From contig NZ_AMZO01000006.1 of the NCBI RefSeq assembly GCF_000331515.1, positions 1-64,000 of the forward strand: a stretch of DNA of 64,000 bases, given 5' to 3'. A program made the translations under genes and the position numbers. Source of the stretch: Photobacterium marinum. Lineage in GTDB: Bacteria > Pseudomonadota > Gammaproteobacteria > Enterobacterales > Vibrionaceae. Shown here piece by piece: positions 19,217 to 28,704 of the stretch. Numbering within the stretch: position 1 is the stretch's first letter; the number at the start of each line of letters is the position of its first letter. The notes beneath the pieces were generated by a model. The model made no database searches. It had not been told where the DNA came from and saw only the letters and a program-made list of their open reading frames with translations.

Positions 19217-19678
19217 TTACTGACGGCTCGCACCGCTTTCATGCTCCAATAGCCAGACTTTTAAGTCCAAACCTCCGGCATAGCCTGTCAGCTTGCCGGA
19301 GCTGCCAATCACCCGGTGACAAGGGACAATAATCGGAATCGGATTTTTTCCGTTTGCAGCACCAACTGCCCTTACCGCTTTCGGATTGCCGATTTGATTG
19401 GCGATATCAGCATAGGAGCATGTTTCACCGTAAGGTACATGGTTAAGTGCCTGCCATACCTGACGCTGAAAATCGGTACCGTGCATCTTCAGCGGCACAT
19501 CAAAATCCTTCAGCTTGCCATCAAAATAAGCGTCCAACTGCTGGCAACAATTGGTTGAGACTGAATTAGGCTCCTGTACAGCCTCAGGATCAGCATCAAA
19601 CTCAATCGCAATAACCGCTGAATCATCAGCGACAATATTCAGCCAGCCGATCGGAGTGTTTAATAGCTGATTATTCAT
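19217..19678 (-). CDS. ogt: methylated-DNA--protein-cysteine methyltransferase
   Basis: 153 residues. The acceptor motif IPCHR-type (VPCHRVIGSSG, Cys120) and the HTH segment YGETCSYADIA with GNPKAVRAVGAAN are all present. It removes alkyl groups from O6-alkylguanine by suicidal transfer to Cys120. The ATG overlaps the stop of the Ada/AlkA gene as ATGA, which decides the start and implies translational coupling. A start five codons upstream is possible but less likely. Confidence 0.93.
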   Translation of the reverse strand: MNNQLLNTPIGWLNIVADDSAVIAIEFDADPEAVQEPNSVSTNCCQQLDAYFDGKLKDFDVPLKMHGTDFQRQVWQALNHVPYGETCSYADIANQIGNPKAVRAVGAANGKNPIPIIVPCHRVIGSSGKLTGYAGGLDLKVWLLEHESGASRQ

Positions 19679-21087
19679 GACAAAAGGCTCCATAAATACA
19701 AAGTCAAATAGCTGCGCCAGGGAGCAGCGAGAGTATCATCAAACGAGGTTGGCAGCATCTCTAGTGCCTTCTTTACACCCAAATCACCGGAGAGAAAAAT
19801 ATCCGGGTCGCTGAGCCCCCTCATTCGCAGGTAGTTCACTGTCCACGGGCCAATTCCCGGCAGCTCCAACAAGGCTGCGTGATCATCCAGGGAATTATCG
19901 CTGGCCGCATAATCTGAAAACAGCCTCAACGTTTCCCGTCTGCGTTGCGGCATCTTTAGCTTTTCAAGATCAAAGCGACTGACCTGCTCCGGGCTCGGAA
20001 AAAAATACGGTGTTTGTGCCGAATCCACCGACTTATGATTATCCGGATTAAGTGCCACAAACTGCCCGACCAAATTTCGTGCTGCTTTCACTGACACCTG
20101 CTGCCCCAATATCGCCCGGATCCCGGCTTCAAACGGGCTCCAGATTCCCGGCAGACGAATCCCCTCCATCGCCAACGACTCACAACCCAGCGCCCGACTG
20201 AGCTGACTTTCTATCAACCGAACATCAGCATCCAAATCCAGACAGCGGCGAATATTCTTAATCACCCGAGGTAAATAACTGAGTTCTGAAAGCTGTAACT
20301 CAACCCGAAAAGAAGCTTTATCCGGCTGATGATGCGCGGTGAAATAACCAAAACAGTTGCCATAATGAAATGTCCGACCGTAACTGTTATCGCCCAGCCA
20401 TTCGAGCCCGGGGATCAAACGTGACGCGAAGAACTGTTGCAGATAAGCCCAGTTATATGGCGGACGATAAGCCAGGGTAATTTCAATGCTTTTACCTGCA
20501 ATCTTTTTGCCTGTTGTAACCGAGCCTTTACCCTGCTTACGGATCTGCGTCGGGGTAAGGGAGAACTGTTGCCTGAAACAGTCATTGAACCTGCGAATAC
20601 TGTTGAATCCGCAAGCCAGTGCCACATCGGTTATAGGCATTCGGGTATCATGCAGCAGCTTTTTCGCCAGCAGGCACTGCTGATACAGACTGTATGATTT
20701 GGGTGACAAGCCGATTTCATCGCTGAACAACTGGCGCAAGTAACGCTCAGTGATCCCCAACCGTTCGGCAAGGCGGGACAACGGATGCTCAGACAATGCC
20801 CCTTCATCAATCAGGCGCAACGCACGATTCAAAGTGGCATTTTTCCCCAACCATGCCGGAGAGCCGGGCGCGCTGTCAGGGCGACAACGCAAACAAGGGC
20901 GATAACCAGCATTAGCTGCAGCTATGGCCGTCGGAAAATACTCGACATTTTCTTCTTTCGGGGCCGGAGCCGGACACACTGAACGGCAGTAAATACCGGT
21001 GGTTTTCACCGCAGTAAAAAACAGCCCGTCATAACGGTGATCTCTGGCAAGTCTGGCTTGCTGGCATTGGGCGGAGGTCAGTTCCAC
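19675..21087 (-). CDS. Ada N-terminal regulator fused to AlkA DNA glycosylase
   Basis: 470 residues in three parts. Residues 1-75 are the Ada zinc domain with Cys34, Cys38, Cys65 and Cys68 (YCRSVC, PCLRC), which senses methylphosphotriesters. Residues about 85-185 are an AraC-type HTH (LAERLGITERYLRQLF; ALACGFNSIRRFNDCFR). Residues about 200-470 are an AlkA-type 3-methyladenine glycosylase: AlkA_N-like region, GIRAILGQQVS, helix-hairpin-helix LPGIGPWTVNYLRMR and catalytic Asp in SGDLGVKKAL. It probably activates the alkylation response and excises alkylated bases. Ogt, the other half of E. coli Ada, is the coupled next gene. Confidence 0.92.
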   Translation of the reverse strand: MELTSAQCQQARLARDHRYDGLFFTAVKTTGIYCRSVCPAPAPKEENVEYFPTAIAAANAGYRPCLRCRPDSAPGSPAWLGKNATLNRALRLIDEGALSEHPLSRLAERLGITERYLRQLFSDEIGLSPKSYSLYQQCLLAKKLLHDTRMPITDVALACGFNSIRRFNDCFRQQFSLTPTQIRKQGKGSVTTGKKIAGKSIEITLAYRPPYNWAYLQQFFASRLIPGLEWLGDNSYGRTFHYGNCFGYFTAHHQPDKASFRVELQLSELSYLPRVIKNIRRCLDLDADVRLIESQLSRALGCESLAMEGIRLPGIWSPFEAGIRAILGQQVSVKAARNLVGQFVALNPDNHKSVDSAQTPYFFPSPEQVSRFDLEKLKMPQRRRETLRLFSDYAASDNSLDDHAALLELPGIGPWTVNYLRMRGLSDPDIFLSGDLGVKKALEMLPTSFDDTLAAPWRSYLTLYLWSLLS

Positions 21088-21122
21088 AACTCGGTTCTCT
21101 TCCTGTTTTAACGTCCTTATGC

Positions 21123-21135
21123 CTTTAGTCTAAAG
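21123..21135. promoter_or_regulatory. palindrome upstream of the Ada/AlkA gene
   Basis: CTTTAG-T-CTAAAG is a perfect 6-1-6 inverted repeat 36 bp upstream of the Ada/AlkA start codon, in the promoter region. A possible operator; no factor can be named. Confidence 0.3.
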
Positions 21136-21210
21136 ACATTAACCAGTAAAACTAGCCAGAATCGGTAGTGAATACTGGCACTCCGAGCTGCGATAAATCA
21201 ATCCCTGATC

Positions 21211-22779
21211 CTATTTCAAATTCAGGCGTTTCATTAAGCGGTGTAAATTGCCCGGATTGACTTTCAACTGCTTCGCTGTTGCGCTCAGGTTTTTATTGTT
21301 CTCCAGATAAGTACTTTCAACCAACTGAGTCTGAAATTGATCCACAGCTTCTTTTAATCCAAGTTGCCGGTATTCATTCATATCAGTATCTGTAATGACA
21401 TCTGGCTGGTATTCGGTATTTTGTGAACCGACTGACTCACCAGAAAGATTAAAATGCCCCGGCTGCAATATAATCTGATCTGTCTGGCTGTTTGATTTTG
21501 CGATAACCGATGCTCTGTTTATCGCATGCTCCAGTTCACGGACATTACCGTGCCATGGATAGCTCTGAATGATAGACAAGGTTCTCGCATCAAAACTAAT
21601 ATTGGCTACCGCTAACTTATGTGCACAACGCTCAGCAAAGAAGCCAGCAAGAAGAACAATATCTTTATCCCGCTCTCTCAATGGCGGAACAAACAAAGGA
21701 AATACACTCAGGCGATGATATAAGTCTGCTCTGAAACGACCTTCTTTCACTTCCTCATGCATTACACGGTTGGTAGCTGCAATGATACGAACATTCACCT
21801 TGATATTTCTATCGTCACCTACTCGCTGAATATCGCCGTATTGCAAAGCTCTGAGTAGTTTCGCCTGTAAAGGAAGCGATAATTCACCAACCTCATCTAA
21901 AAACAAGGTTCCGTTATCCGCCAGTTCAAATTTACCTTTACGGTTACTGATTGCTCCGGTAAATGCCCCTTTTACATGCCCGAACAGTTCACTTTCTGCC
22001 ACTGATTCCGGCAGCGCGGCACAATTCAGGTAAACAAGAGGGTGATCTGCGCGAGCAGATTGAGCATGAAGGGCATTGGCTACCAACTCCTTACCGACAC
22101 CCGTCTCCCCCATAATCAATACAGAAAGATCCGTATCAGCCACTGCATCTACCTGCGCCTTAAGCTCGAGCATAGACTGTGACTCTCCAATGATCTCAAC
22201 TTGCTGACTAAGCTTGTGAGAGCGTCTTGGCGTGCTGGCTTCGATCCCTGCCGATCTCTCCAGTTTTTCCATCAACAGTGCTGTGTTCAGGCTACTTGCT
22301 GCCAGCGCACTGATAATTCGCAGGTCGTCATTTTTGAAGTTATCGAACTGAGTCGGATCAAAGGCATCTATTGTTACCGCGCCTATCAGGCGGTCTTCCA
22401 GCATAAGCGGTAAACCAATACAGGAATGGACTTTGAGCTCTTCCTCATGACTAGGGATAAGACCATCATAGGGGTCTGGCAGATCACTGTCAGACGGAAA
22501 ACGCACAATATCACCCGCCCTTGCAATGGCTTCGAGGCGTGGGTGCAGTTCAACATCGAATCGTCGCCCGAGTACATCGGCACTCAAGCCATTAATGGCC
22601 AGCGGAACAAACTGCTGATCACGAAATAGCAGCAAGGCTGAAGCATCACAATTCAGCGTCTGCCTGATTGTTGAGAGCAATCTGTCGAACCTGTCCTGAT
22701 CAGAGATACCAGATGTAATATCCAGTGCGACCTGTATCCACTCTTTCCCAACCTGTTCCATAACCATGTTCGTACCCAT
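21211..22779 (-). CDS. norR: nitric-oxide-responsive sigma-54 activator NorR
   Basis: 522 residues. N-terminal GAF domain (about 15-175; [23 protein letters not shown] as in E. coli NorR) that binds NO through a mononuclear iron in the family. Central AAA+ domain (about 195-430) with Walker A GETGVGKE, the sigma-54 loop GAFTGA and Walker [11 protein letters not shown]-terminal Fis-type HTH. It activates the divergent norVW operon, whose -24/-12 promoter is visible at 23061. Several in-frame starts exist near the N-terminus (ATGs at 22779, 22767 and 22761); no strong Shine-Dalgarno separates them. Confidence 0.93.
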   Translation of the reverse strand: MGTNMVMEQVGKEWIQVALDITSGISDQDRFDRLLSTIRQTLNCDASALLLFRDQQFVPLAINGLSADVLGRRFDVELHPRLEAIARAGDIVRFPSDSDLPDPYDGLIPSHEEELKVHSCIGLPLMLEDRLIGAVTIDAFDPTQFDNFKNDDLRIISALAASSLNTALLMEKLERSAGIEASTPRRSHKLSQQVEIIGESQSMLELKAQVDAVADTDLSVLIMGETGVGKELVANALHAQSARADHPLVYLNCAALPESVAESELFGHVKGAFTGAISNRKGKFELADNGTLFLDEVGELSLPLQAKLLRALQYGDIQRVGDDRNIKVNVRIIAATNRVMHEEVKEGRFRADLYHRLSVFPLFVPPLRERDKDIVLLAGFFAERCAHKLAVANISFDARTLSIIQSYPWHGNVRELEHAINRASVIAKSNSQTDQIILQPGHFNLSGESVGSQNTEYQPDVITDTDMNEYRQLGLKEAVDQFQTQLVESTYLENNKNLSATAKQLKVNPGNLHRLMKRLNLK

Positions 22780-22952
22780 AAGCTTTGTTTTACTAAGAAA
22801 GATTGTATCTCAAAGACAATCATTCATCTTTGTCCAAATGATAAAAACACACCAAGCATGAATTTACATATCTGATTTAAAGCAAAAAAAAACGAATCCA
22901 CTTTGAATCTAAATGTCTAATTAAAATTCTCTGGATTTTATCAAACGCCTTT

Positions 22953-23007
22953 GTCATTTAAACAACAATTATCCTTATGACAATACGCCCAATCATATCA
23001 AATTGAC
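22953..23007. promoter_or_regulatory. putative NorR enhancer sites
   Basis: One exact GT-N7-AC site (22953-22963) and two AT-N7-AC variants (22971-22981, 22997-23007) lie 54-122 bp upstream of the norV sigma-54 promoter, where NorR sites are expected. Centres are 18 and 26 bp apart. Only the first fits the E. coli core fully, so this is tentative. Confidence 0.4.
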
Positions 23008-23060
23008 AAAACAAGAACCCACAAAACCATAAACCACTGATAAATAAGAAAATAAAAAAC

Positions 23061-23075
23061 TGGCACACATCATGC
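23061..23075 (+). promoter_or_regulatory. sigma-54 promoter of norVW
   Basis: TGGCAC-ACATC-ATGC has the -24 GG and -12 GC exactly 10 bp apart. It lies 42 bp before the norV ATG and downstream of the putative NorR sites, as expected for a NorR-activated operon. Confidence 0.75.
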
Positions 23076-23116
23076 TCTTATATCTGAAAACGTCGTAACT
23101 GTTTTAAGGAAATAAG

Positions 23117-24604
23117 ATGACTATTCATGTAAAAAATAACATCCATTGGGTTGGTCAACGTGATTGGGAAGTTCAGGACTTTCATGGTACCGAGTATAAG
23201 ATGACCAAAGGTACCAGCTATAACAGCTACCTGATCCGTGAAGAAAAAACAGTGCTTATCGATACTGTCGATCACCGATTCAGTCATCAGTTTATCCAAA
23301 ATCTAGAGATGGAAATCGACCTGAAAGAGATCGATTTTGTCGTAGTTAACCATGCAGAAGAAGACCACTCCGGCGCGCTTTCAGCACTGATGGAGAAAAT
23401 ACCAGGTACACCGATTTATTGTACTGAAGCGGCGATCGATTCTATCGTTGGCCATCACCACCACCCCGAGTGGAACTTCAAAACAGTTAAGACGGGCGAC
23501 ACCATTGATATCGGTAACGGCAAGCAGCTTATCTTTATTGAAGCACCTATGCTGCACTGGCCGGATAGCATGATGACATATCTCACCGGTGATGCTGTTC
23601 TGTTCAGTAATGACGCTTTTGGCCAGCACTACTGTGATGAGCACCTGTTTAACGATGAGGTAGATCAGAATGAGCTAATGGAGCAGTGCCTGCGTTATTA
23701 CTCCAACATCCTTACGCCGTTCAGCAATCTGGTGACCGCCAAGATTAAAGAGGTACTGAGCTTTAATGTCCCGGTAGATATGATTGCCACATCACACGGT
23801 ATTGTATGGCGCGATAACCCAACTCAGATTGTGCACCAGTACCTAGAGTGGGCTGATAACTACCAGGAAGATCGTATCACCATCTTCTACGACTCTATGT
23901 CGAACAACACCCGCATGATGGCTGATGCCATTGCCCAGGGGATCCACGACTTTGATCCGAAAGTGGCGGTTAAGGTATTCAATGTTTCCAAACACGATAA
24001 GAACGAAATCCTGGCTAACGTATTCCGCTCAAAAGGTATCTTTGTCGGCTCATCCACAATGAACAACGTCATGATGCCTAAAATCGCCGGTATGCTGGAA
24101 GAGATCACTGGCCTGAGATTCAGAGGCAAAAAAGCGGCAGCCTTCGGCAGTTACGGCTGGAACGGTGGTGCGGTAGACCGTATTCACGCTCGCCTGACAG
24201 ATGCCGGATTTGAAACTGCACTGAGCCTGAAAACCAAATGGCGTCCGGACGGCAAAGCCATGCGCGAGTGCCGTGAACACGGTCGCCAGATTGCTAAGCA
24301 ATGGGCTATACATTCAGAAGCAACCCTGCCTTCAGCTCCGACTCAGTCAACAACCAAACCAGAACCGATAGCGCCGATCGCAGAAGTCGTCCCAGCCAAA
24401 CAAAGCTCTCACCCGGCAGACTGCCAGTGCATGATCTGCACCGTATGTAACTGGATTTACGATCCGGCGACTGGTGAGCCGAATCAGGGTGTTGAACCTG
24501 GTACACCGTGGAATGAAGTACCGGATTACTTCCTGTGTCCGGAGTGCAATCTGGGCAAAGACGTATTCATTGAACACAACAAAAGCAATGGGGAGGCAGC
24601 CTGA
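23117..24604 (+). CDS. norV: anaerobic nitric oxide reductase flavorubredoxin
   Basis: 495 residues with all three modules. The metallo-beta-lactamase-type diiron domain (1-250) keeps every ligand: His79, Glu81, Asp83, His147, Asp166 and His227. A flavodoxin domain (about 254-400; [23 protein letters not shown]) binds FMN. The C-terminal rubredoxin (about 435-490) has CMICTVC and CPEC iron ligands. It reduces NO to N2O in the cytoplasm under low oxygen, taking electrons from NorW. AAGGAA precedes the ATG. The stop overlaps norW (TGATG). Confidence 0.96.
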   Translation: MTIHVKNNIHWVGQRDWEVQDFHGTEYKMTKGTSYNSYLIREEKTVLIDTVDHRFSHQFIQNLEMEIDLKEIDFVVVNHAEEDHSGALSALMEKIPGTPIYCTEAAIDSIVGHHHHPEWNFKTVKTGDTIDIGNGKQLIFIEAPMLHWPDSMMTYLTGDAVLFSNDAFGQHYCDEHLFNDEVDQNELMEQCLRYYSNILTPFSNLVTAKIKEVLSFNVPVDMIATSHGIVWRDNPTQIVHQYLEWADNYQEDRITIFYDSMSNNTRMMADAIAQGIHDFDPKVAVKVFNVSKHDKNEILANVFRSKGIFVGSSTMNNVMMPKIAGMLEEITGLRFRGKKAAAFGSYGWNGGAVDRIHARLTDAGFETALSLKTKWRPDGKAMRECREHGRQIAKQWAIHSEATLPSAPTQSTTKPEPIAPIAEVVPAKQSSHPADCQCMICTVCNWIYDPATGEPNQGVEPGTPWNEVPDYFLCPECNLGKDVFIEHNKSNGEAA

Positions 24605-25755
24605 TGACAGATCCTCTTATCATCATTGGTAGCGGCTTTGCCGCTTACCAACTGGTTAAAACCTTACGCCGTAAAAACAGTGATATAGCCATACAGGTAT
24701 TTACGACGGACAACGGTGATGAGTACAACAAACCGGATCTCAGCCATGTCTTTAGCCGTCGGCAGACCGCTAATGACCTAGTCTCAATGACGGGTGAAGC
24801 ATTCGCCAGCCACTACCAGGTAGAACTGTTTGCAAATACCAGAGTAGAGGCGATCGACGCTGAGGCGCACTCCATCATCGCTAACGGCACCAGTTACCGG
24901 TACGCGAAACTTGTTCTGGCAACCGGTGCCAACGCTTTTGTACCCAAACTCAAGGGTAATGCTGTCGATAAAGTGATCACCCTTAACAGCCTGCAAGAGT
25001 ACCGGGAGTCTCAACAGCATATCGCAGGCTCTCAGCGTATTCTGATCATGGGCGGCGGACTTATCGGGGTGGAACTGGCAATGGATCTGGCATCCAGTGG
25101 CAAACAGGTTCGGATTGTTGAGCCGGGTGAACAACTGATGGCGAGTGTAATGCCAGACTTTGTTTCAACACCTTTGGAGAAACAGCTACGCAATGATGGT
25201 CTGCAAATTGATAGCCGTAACTATGTTACCGCGATTAATGACGCTGACGACGAACTGGCGGTATCTACCAACAATGGCACTGAATACCGGGCTGATTGCA
25301 TCATTTCAGCCGCCGGACTGCTTCCAAATACTGCGCTGGCAAAACAGATCGGAGCAAACGTAAATCACGGTATTGTTGTCGATAGTCAACTGAGAACCAG
25401 CATCAAAGATATCTATGCACTTGGCGATTGTGCTGAAATCAACGGCAAGGTAATGGCGTTTCTACAACCGATCATTCTGAGTGCGAATACGCTTGCCAGT
25501 CACCTGCTGACCGGAGCTGGCGAGCTGAAAGTTCCGGCCATGATGATCAAGGTAAAGACACCCAACTATCCCGTTCAGTCTGGTGGACAATTTAACGCCG
25601 AATCAAAATGGCAGGTTACGTTTTCAGACCAAGGGGTACTGGCAAAAGCCTATAACCGGGAACAGCAACTCACAGGTTTCGTGGTCACCAAAGAGAATGT
25701 AAACCAGGCATTTCCGTTATTTCGAGAACTTCAAACAGCTAATTCAAAGAGCTAG
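24604..25755 (+). CDS. norW: NADH:flavorubredoxin reductase
   Basis: 383 residues, pyridine nucleotide-disulfide oxidoreductase fold: N-terminal FAD motif IIGSGFAAYQL, NADH motif IMGGGLIGVELAMDLA near residue 150, and late FAD motif YALGDCAEI. It passes electrons from NADH to the rubredoxin part of NorV. The start codon overlaps the norV stop by one base, so translation is coupled. A yeaR-like gene follows after 10 bp. Confidence 0.94.
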   Translation: MTDPLIIIGSGFAAYQLVKTLRRKNSDIAIQVFTTDNGDEYNKPDLSHVFSRRQTANDLVSMTGEAFASHYQVELFANTRVEAIDAEAHSIIANGTSYRYAKLVLATGANAFVPKLKGNAVDKVITLNSLQEYRESQQHIAGSQRILIMGGGLIGVELAMDLASSGKQVRIVEPGEQLMASVMPDFVSTPLEKQLRNDGLQIDSRNYVTAINDADDELAVSTNNGTEYRADCIISAAGLLPNTALAKQIGANVNHGIVVDSQLRTSIKDIYALGDCAEINGKVMAFLQPIILSANTLASHLLTGAGELKVPAMMIKVKTPNYPVQSGGQFNAESKWQVTFSDQGVLAKAYNREQQLTGFVVTKENVNQAFPLFRELQTANSKS

Positions 25756-25765
25756 GAGAGATATT

Positions 25766-26110
25766 ATGAGTCATCAACGCATTCCCAAAAACTGGACAAT
25801 CCAACGCTCAACGCCATTTTTTACCAAAGAGAACGTACCTGCGGCGCTACTTTCCCATCACAATACAGCTAAAGGTGTATTCGGCCAGCTTTGTGTAATG
25901 GAAGGTGTTGTAACTTACTTCGGTTTTGCCGACGAAAACGCCACCGAGCCGGAAATTAAAGTCGTTATCCCGGCAGGTAACTTTGCTACCAGCCCTCCGC
26001 AGTACTGGCATCGGATCGAACTAAGTGACGATGCCCAGTTCAACATTAATTTCTGGTCTGAGTCCGACAAGACAAATCAGAAAATGTACAACACCAAATC
26101 CGACACTTAA
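25766..26110 (+). CDS. YeaR/TehB-N-like protein (DUF1971)
   Basis: 114-residue cupin-like DUF1971 protein: TPFFTKENVPAALLSHHNTAKGVFGQLCVMEG is the family signature region, then ATSPPQYWHRIEL and FNINFW. E. coli YeaR belongs to the same family and is induced by nitrate and NO, and the domain also fronts some TehB proteins. GGAGAG lies before the ATG. It is third in the norVW operon, which supports a role in nitrosative stress; its chemistry is unknown. Confidence 0.8.
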   Translation: MSHQRIPKNWTIQRSTPFFTKENVPAALLSHHNTAKGVFGQLCVMEGVVTYFGFADENATEPEIKVVIPAGNFATSPPQYWHRIELSDDAQFNINFWSESDKTNQKMYNTKSDT

Positions 26111-26144
26111 TAAGCCTTCAGACAAGCGATACAAAACTTGGATC

Positions 26145-26166
26145 ATCGGGCAGGCTGCTGCCCGAT
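26145..26166 (+). terminator. hairpin after the norVW operon
   Basis: 9-bp perfect stem ATCGGGCAG / CTGCCCGAT with a 4-base loop, 34 bp past the last stop. There is no T run, so it may be an RNA-stabilising or attenuating hairpin and not a classic terminator. Confidence 0.4.
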
Positions 26167-26219
26167 TACAGTTATATCGAACTGCTGATATTCGTTCTGA
26201 AACACAAAAGCTATCTGGA

Positions 26220-26876
26220 TCAGACTGACAAATTCGTGAAGAAGTATCGCTCTAATTCCTCAATTTGCCCGCTGCACAGCAATTTCATCGCGCCCTTAAT
26301 ATGTTCCAGCGGCCAATCCCACCACTTTATCGTTAACAGTGATTGAATCGACTTTTCATCAAATCGCTTTTTTACCACGATATTGTTACCGACAACGACA
26401 GAGTAAGGCTCGACATTTTTTGTAATCACAGCCCTGGCACCTATCACGGCACCATCACCGATTTGAACGCCTGGCATAATCATCGCCTCACTGCCAATCC
26501 AAACATCATTGCCTATTACAGTATCACCCGCTCTCAGGAATCCATCCTGAACATCGCCACCAAATGTTTCTGCTGAAAAGGGAAATGTTGAGATCCAATC
26601 AATGCGATGGCCCTGATTTCCCGCCATCATAAAAGTGGCTCCCGACGCGATGGAGCAAAACTTTCCTATGCGCAGCTTGTCTACATCTCCAAACTGACCG
26701 CTTGCCCATACTTCCTTGGTCGACTCGTCCCCCAGCAAATAGCGAACAGCCTGATCTTCAAACGACTTTGAATGATAAAAACCCGAGTAATAGCTGTAGT
26801 CTCCAACCTCAATATTGGGGTTGGAGACATGCTCTTTTAAGTTTTGGCCCTCAAGCCAACTGTTGAATAACTGCAT
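26220..26876 (-). CDS. CatB-type xenobiotic O-acetyltransferase
   Basis: 218 residues of left-handed beta-helix (hexapeptide repeat) acetyltransferase. It closely resembles CatB chloramphenicol acetyltransferases: [46 protein letters not shown] with catalytic His90, [16 protein letters not shown] and WWDWP near the end. Compared with classic CatB there are about 11 extra residues around 51-62. It may acetylate chloramphenicol or a related hydroxyl compound; activity cannot be read from sequence. Divergent from a LysR gene that may control it. Confidence 0.85.
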   Translation of the reverse strand: MQLFNSWLEGQNLKEHVSNPNIEVGDYSYYSGFYHSKSFEDQAVRYLLGDESTKEVWASGQFGDVDKLRIGKFCSIASGATFMMAGNQGHRIDWISTFPFSAETFGGDVQDGFLRAGDTVIGNDVWIGSEAMIMPGVQIGDGAVIGARAVITKNVEPYSVVVGNNIVVKKRFDEKSIQSLLTIKWWDWPLEHIKGAMKLLCSGQIEELERYFFTNLSV

Positions 26877-26965
26877 CTGTTACCTTCCTACTCTCTGTAT
26901 TGCCGGGAGTTTAAATCCTCTCTATTATTTCCAGTAGCACTCATCTAGTTATTCAGAATTACCAT

Positions 26966-27874
26966 ATGGAAATAAAGTGGCTCACCTATATCCCCATCTA
27001 CATCGCACTGTGTGAGGAAAAAAGTATTGCTGGTGCAGCAAGGAGGCTCAATTGTTCAAATGCGCACGTGAGCAGGCAGCTAAAGCAACTTGAAGACATT
27101 CTGTCTGTTCAGTTGATACAAAGGACAACCCGCCAGTTCAACCTTACTTATGACGGCGTTGAGTTTTACAAGCAGGTGAAGTACTTATTTGAGAGTGCTG
27201 AGGTTATTAACGAAAAGTTATGTTCAACAGAAAAGGTAGTTGGCAAACTGCGTGTAGCGGCTTCAGCATCATTCGGTGCGATATTGTTAACGGAGCCCTT
27301 AGCTCAGTTTTATCAGGCGTACCCGAGATTAGAGATAGAGATTATCTTTACAGAAAGTCCGCTGGACCTCATGGAGTCGGGCTTTGATGTTGCATTTTTC
27401 ATGACTGACTCCCCGCCGGAAGGTTATGTCGGGCATTATCTTCGCTCACTGCATTGCAAGCCATTCGCTCATGAGAGTTATATTAAAAGCCACGGTGAGA
27501 TTGAACATCCTTCCGAACTCGACAAGTACAACCACATTCTTTATAGAAATACAGAGTTCATGTTAGATAACTGGACGTTTCAGAATAAAACGACCAAGGA
27601 AGAAGTCCTCATCAAGCTAAAGGGCGCGTTCAGTGTCAATCTTGTCTCGTCGATGGTTGATGCCATGTTAAGCGGGTGCGGTGTTACCATGCTGGATGAT
27701 TTAGCGCTATCCAAACTGCCGCAGGAAAAACGAAAAGAGGTTATTCAACTTGTTCCCGATTGGGAAACAAGCCCGATATTACCTTTGTATATTCTCTATC
27801 CCAAAAGGGAACATTTACCCAAACGTACCAGAGTATTCGTTGATTTTTTTCGAAACCACTTAAAAGGTGTTTGA
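26966..27874 (+). CDS. LysR-family transcriptional regulator
   Basis: 302 residues. Winged HTH in the first 60 residues (YIALCEEKSIAGAARRLNCSNAHVSRQLKQLEDIL), then a periplasmic-binding-type effector domain (LRVAASASFGAILLTEPLAQF; IEIIFTES). Divergent from the catB-like gene with about 90 bp between, the usual place for a LysR target. No clear Shine-Dalgarno. Confidence 0.88.
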   Translation: MEIKWLTYIPIYIALCEEKSIAGAARRLNCSNAHVSRQLKQLEDILSVQLIQRTTRQFNLTYDGVEFYKQVKYLFESAEVINEKLCSTEKVVGKLRVAASASFGAILLTEPLAQFYQAYPRLEIEIIFTESPLDLMESGFDVAFFMTDSPPEGYVGHYLRSLHCKPFAHESYIKSHGEIEHPSELDKYNHILYRNTEFMLDNWTFQNKTTKEEVLIKLKGAFSVNLVSSMVDAMLSGCGVTMLDDLALSKLPQEKRKEVIQLVPDWETSPILPLYILYPKREHLPKRTRVFVDFFRNHLKGV

Positions 27875-27884
27875 TCGCCAAAGC

Positions 27885-28013
27885 TCAAGTGCTCAGCATG
27901 TTGGCGATGCTTAAGTGTTTCAACAATAAAGTGATTTGATGGTATCTTTCAGCCACAAAATCTTGGGATTGTAAGCATTGCGCTTGTGCCAAATCATCGT
28001 AAATGGAATAGAG
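27885..28013 (-). pseudogene. C-terminal coding fragment of an unknown gene
   Basis: A 42-codon open frame ([12 protein letters not shown] ... IANMLST, then TGA) that begins exactly where MdtL similarity stops and is in another frame. It reads like a natural protein end, but I do not recognise the family. It probably marks a deletion that joined the 5' part of mdtL to the 3' part of another gene. Confidence 0.4.
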
Positions 28014-28251
28014 AGGCTCCTGCGAAAATCACGGCCCCCGTAATAGCAACAGATTTTCGACCGACAGAATCAGCTATTTTCCCCGCAAAAAGCATGGTGC
28101 TTGCCATACCTGCCAAATACACAGAAAAAGCGATGTGAAGCTGAGCTTCTGTTGCATTAAGGTCAGCGGCAATCTGGGGGAAACCAACAAGATCGATAGC
28201 GGTAGGATACAACAATACAAGAGTGAAACTGCAAATAAGAAATCGGAGCAT
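27994..28251 (-). pseudogene. mdtL: truncated MdtL multidrug efflux transporter
   Basis: 85-codon frame whose first 80 residues match the N-terminus of the major facilitator MdtL almost word for word ([44 protein letters not shown]). Two residues are missing near position 20 relative to E. coli (IDMYLVG is IDLVG). The match ends at ASLF and the frame then stops. The other 300 residues of the transporter are absent, so it is a dead remnant. Confidence 0.8.
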
Positions 28252-28267
28252 GAAAACCGCACAAATC

Positions 28268-28704
28268 AGTTGTGAGGATAATAATGTTGTAAATAGTTAC
28301 ATGCGAATGGGTTCTACGACAGCAGGTATTTCCATTGATGACAAACGCTAAAATTAATGAAGTAAAGGACCATGAAAATGAACGGAATTATAACCACCGA
28401 CTCAGTTATACTTCACTACGAGGTGTATAACAGCACTTATAATTTCTGGTCGACCAAGCTGATATGACTTTTTCAACATGCTCTTCTGATAGGTGTTGGC
28501 TAGTTCACACATCTTTTTATCTATAGTCAGTCACTATATGTATAATGATCCTCTCACAACACATCCCTATTGGAAGGATGAATCATGTTAAACCGATTTA
28601 AGTAAGGGATTTATAGAGTGGATACTATTAATCAACATTGGCAATAAACATTACGATATTAGAAAAAATTTCAGCCATCACAAAAAGCGCCAATTAACAT
28701 TTAC
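28268..28704. other. gene-poor stretch with remnants
   Basis: AT-rich region between the mdtL remnant and a small membrane ORF. Apart from the 31-codon frame at 28372 I see only a six-codon ORF (MLNRFK) after a good GGAAGGA at about 28573. No complete gene. Confidence 0.4.
28372..28467 (+). pseudogene. 31-codon ORF, possible alpha/beta-hydrolase N-terminal remnant
   Basis: Starts after AAGGA with MKMNGIITTDSVILHYEV and stops at codon 32. The opening resembles the first strand of alpha/beta hydrolases, but similarity is too short to be sure. It may be a broken gene start in this remnant-rich zone. Confidence 0.25.
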
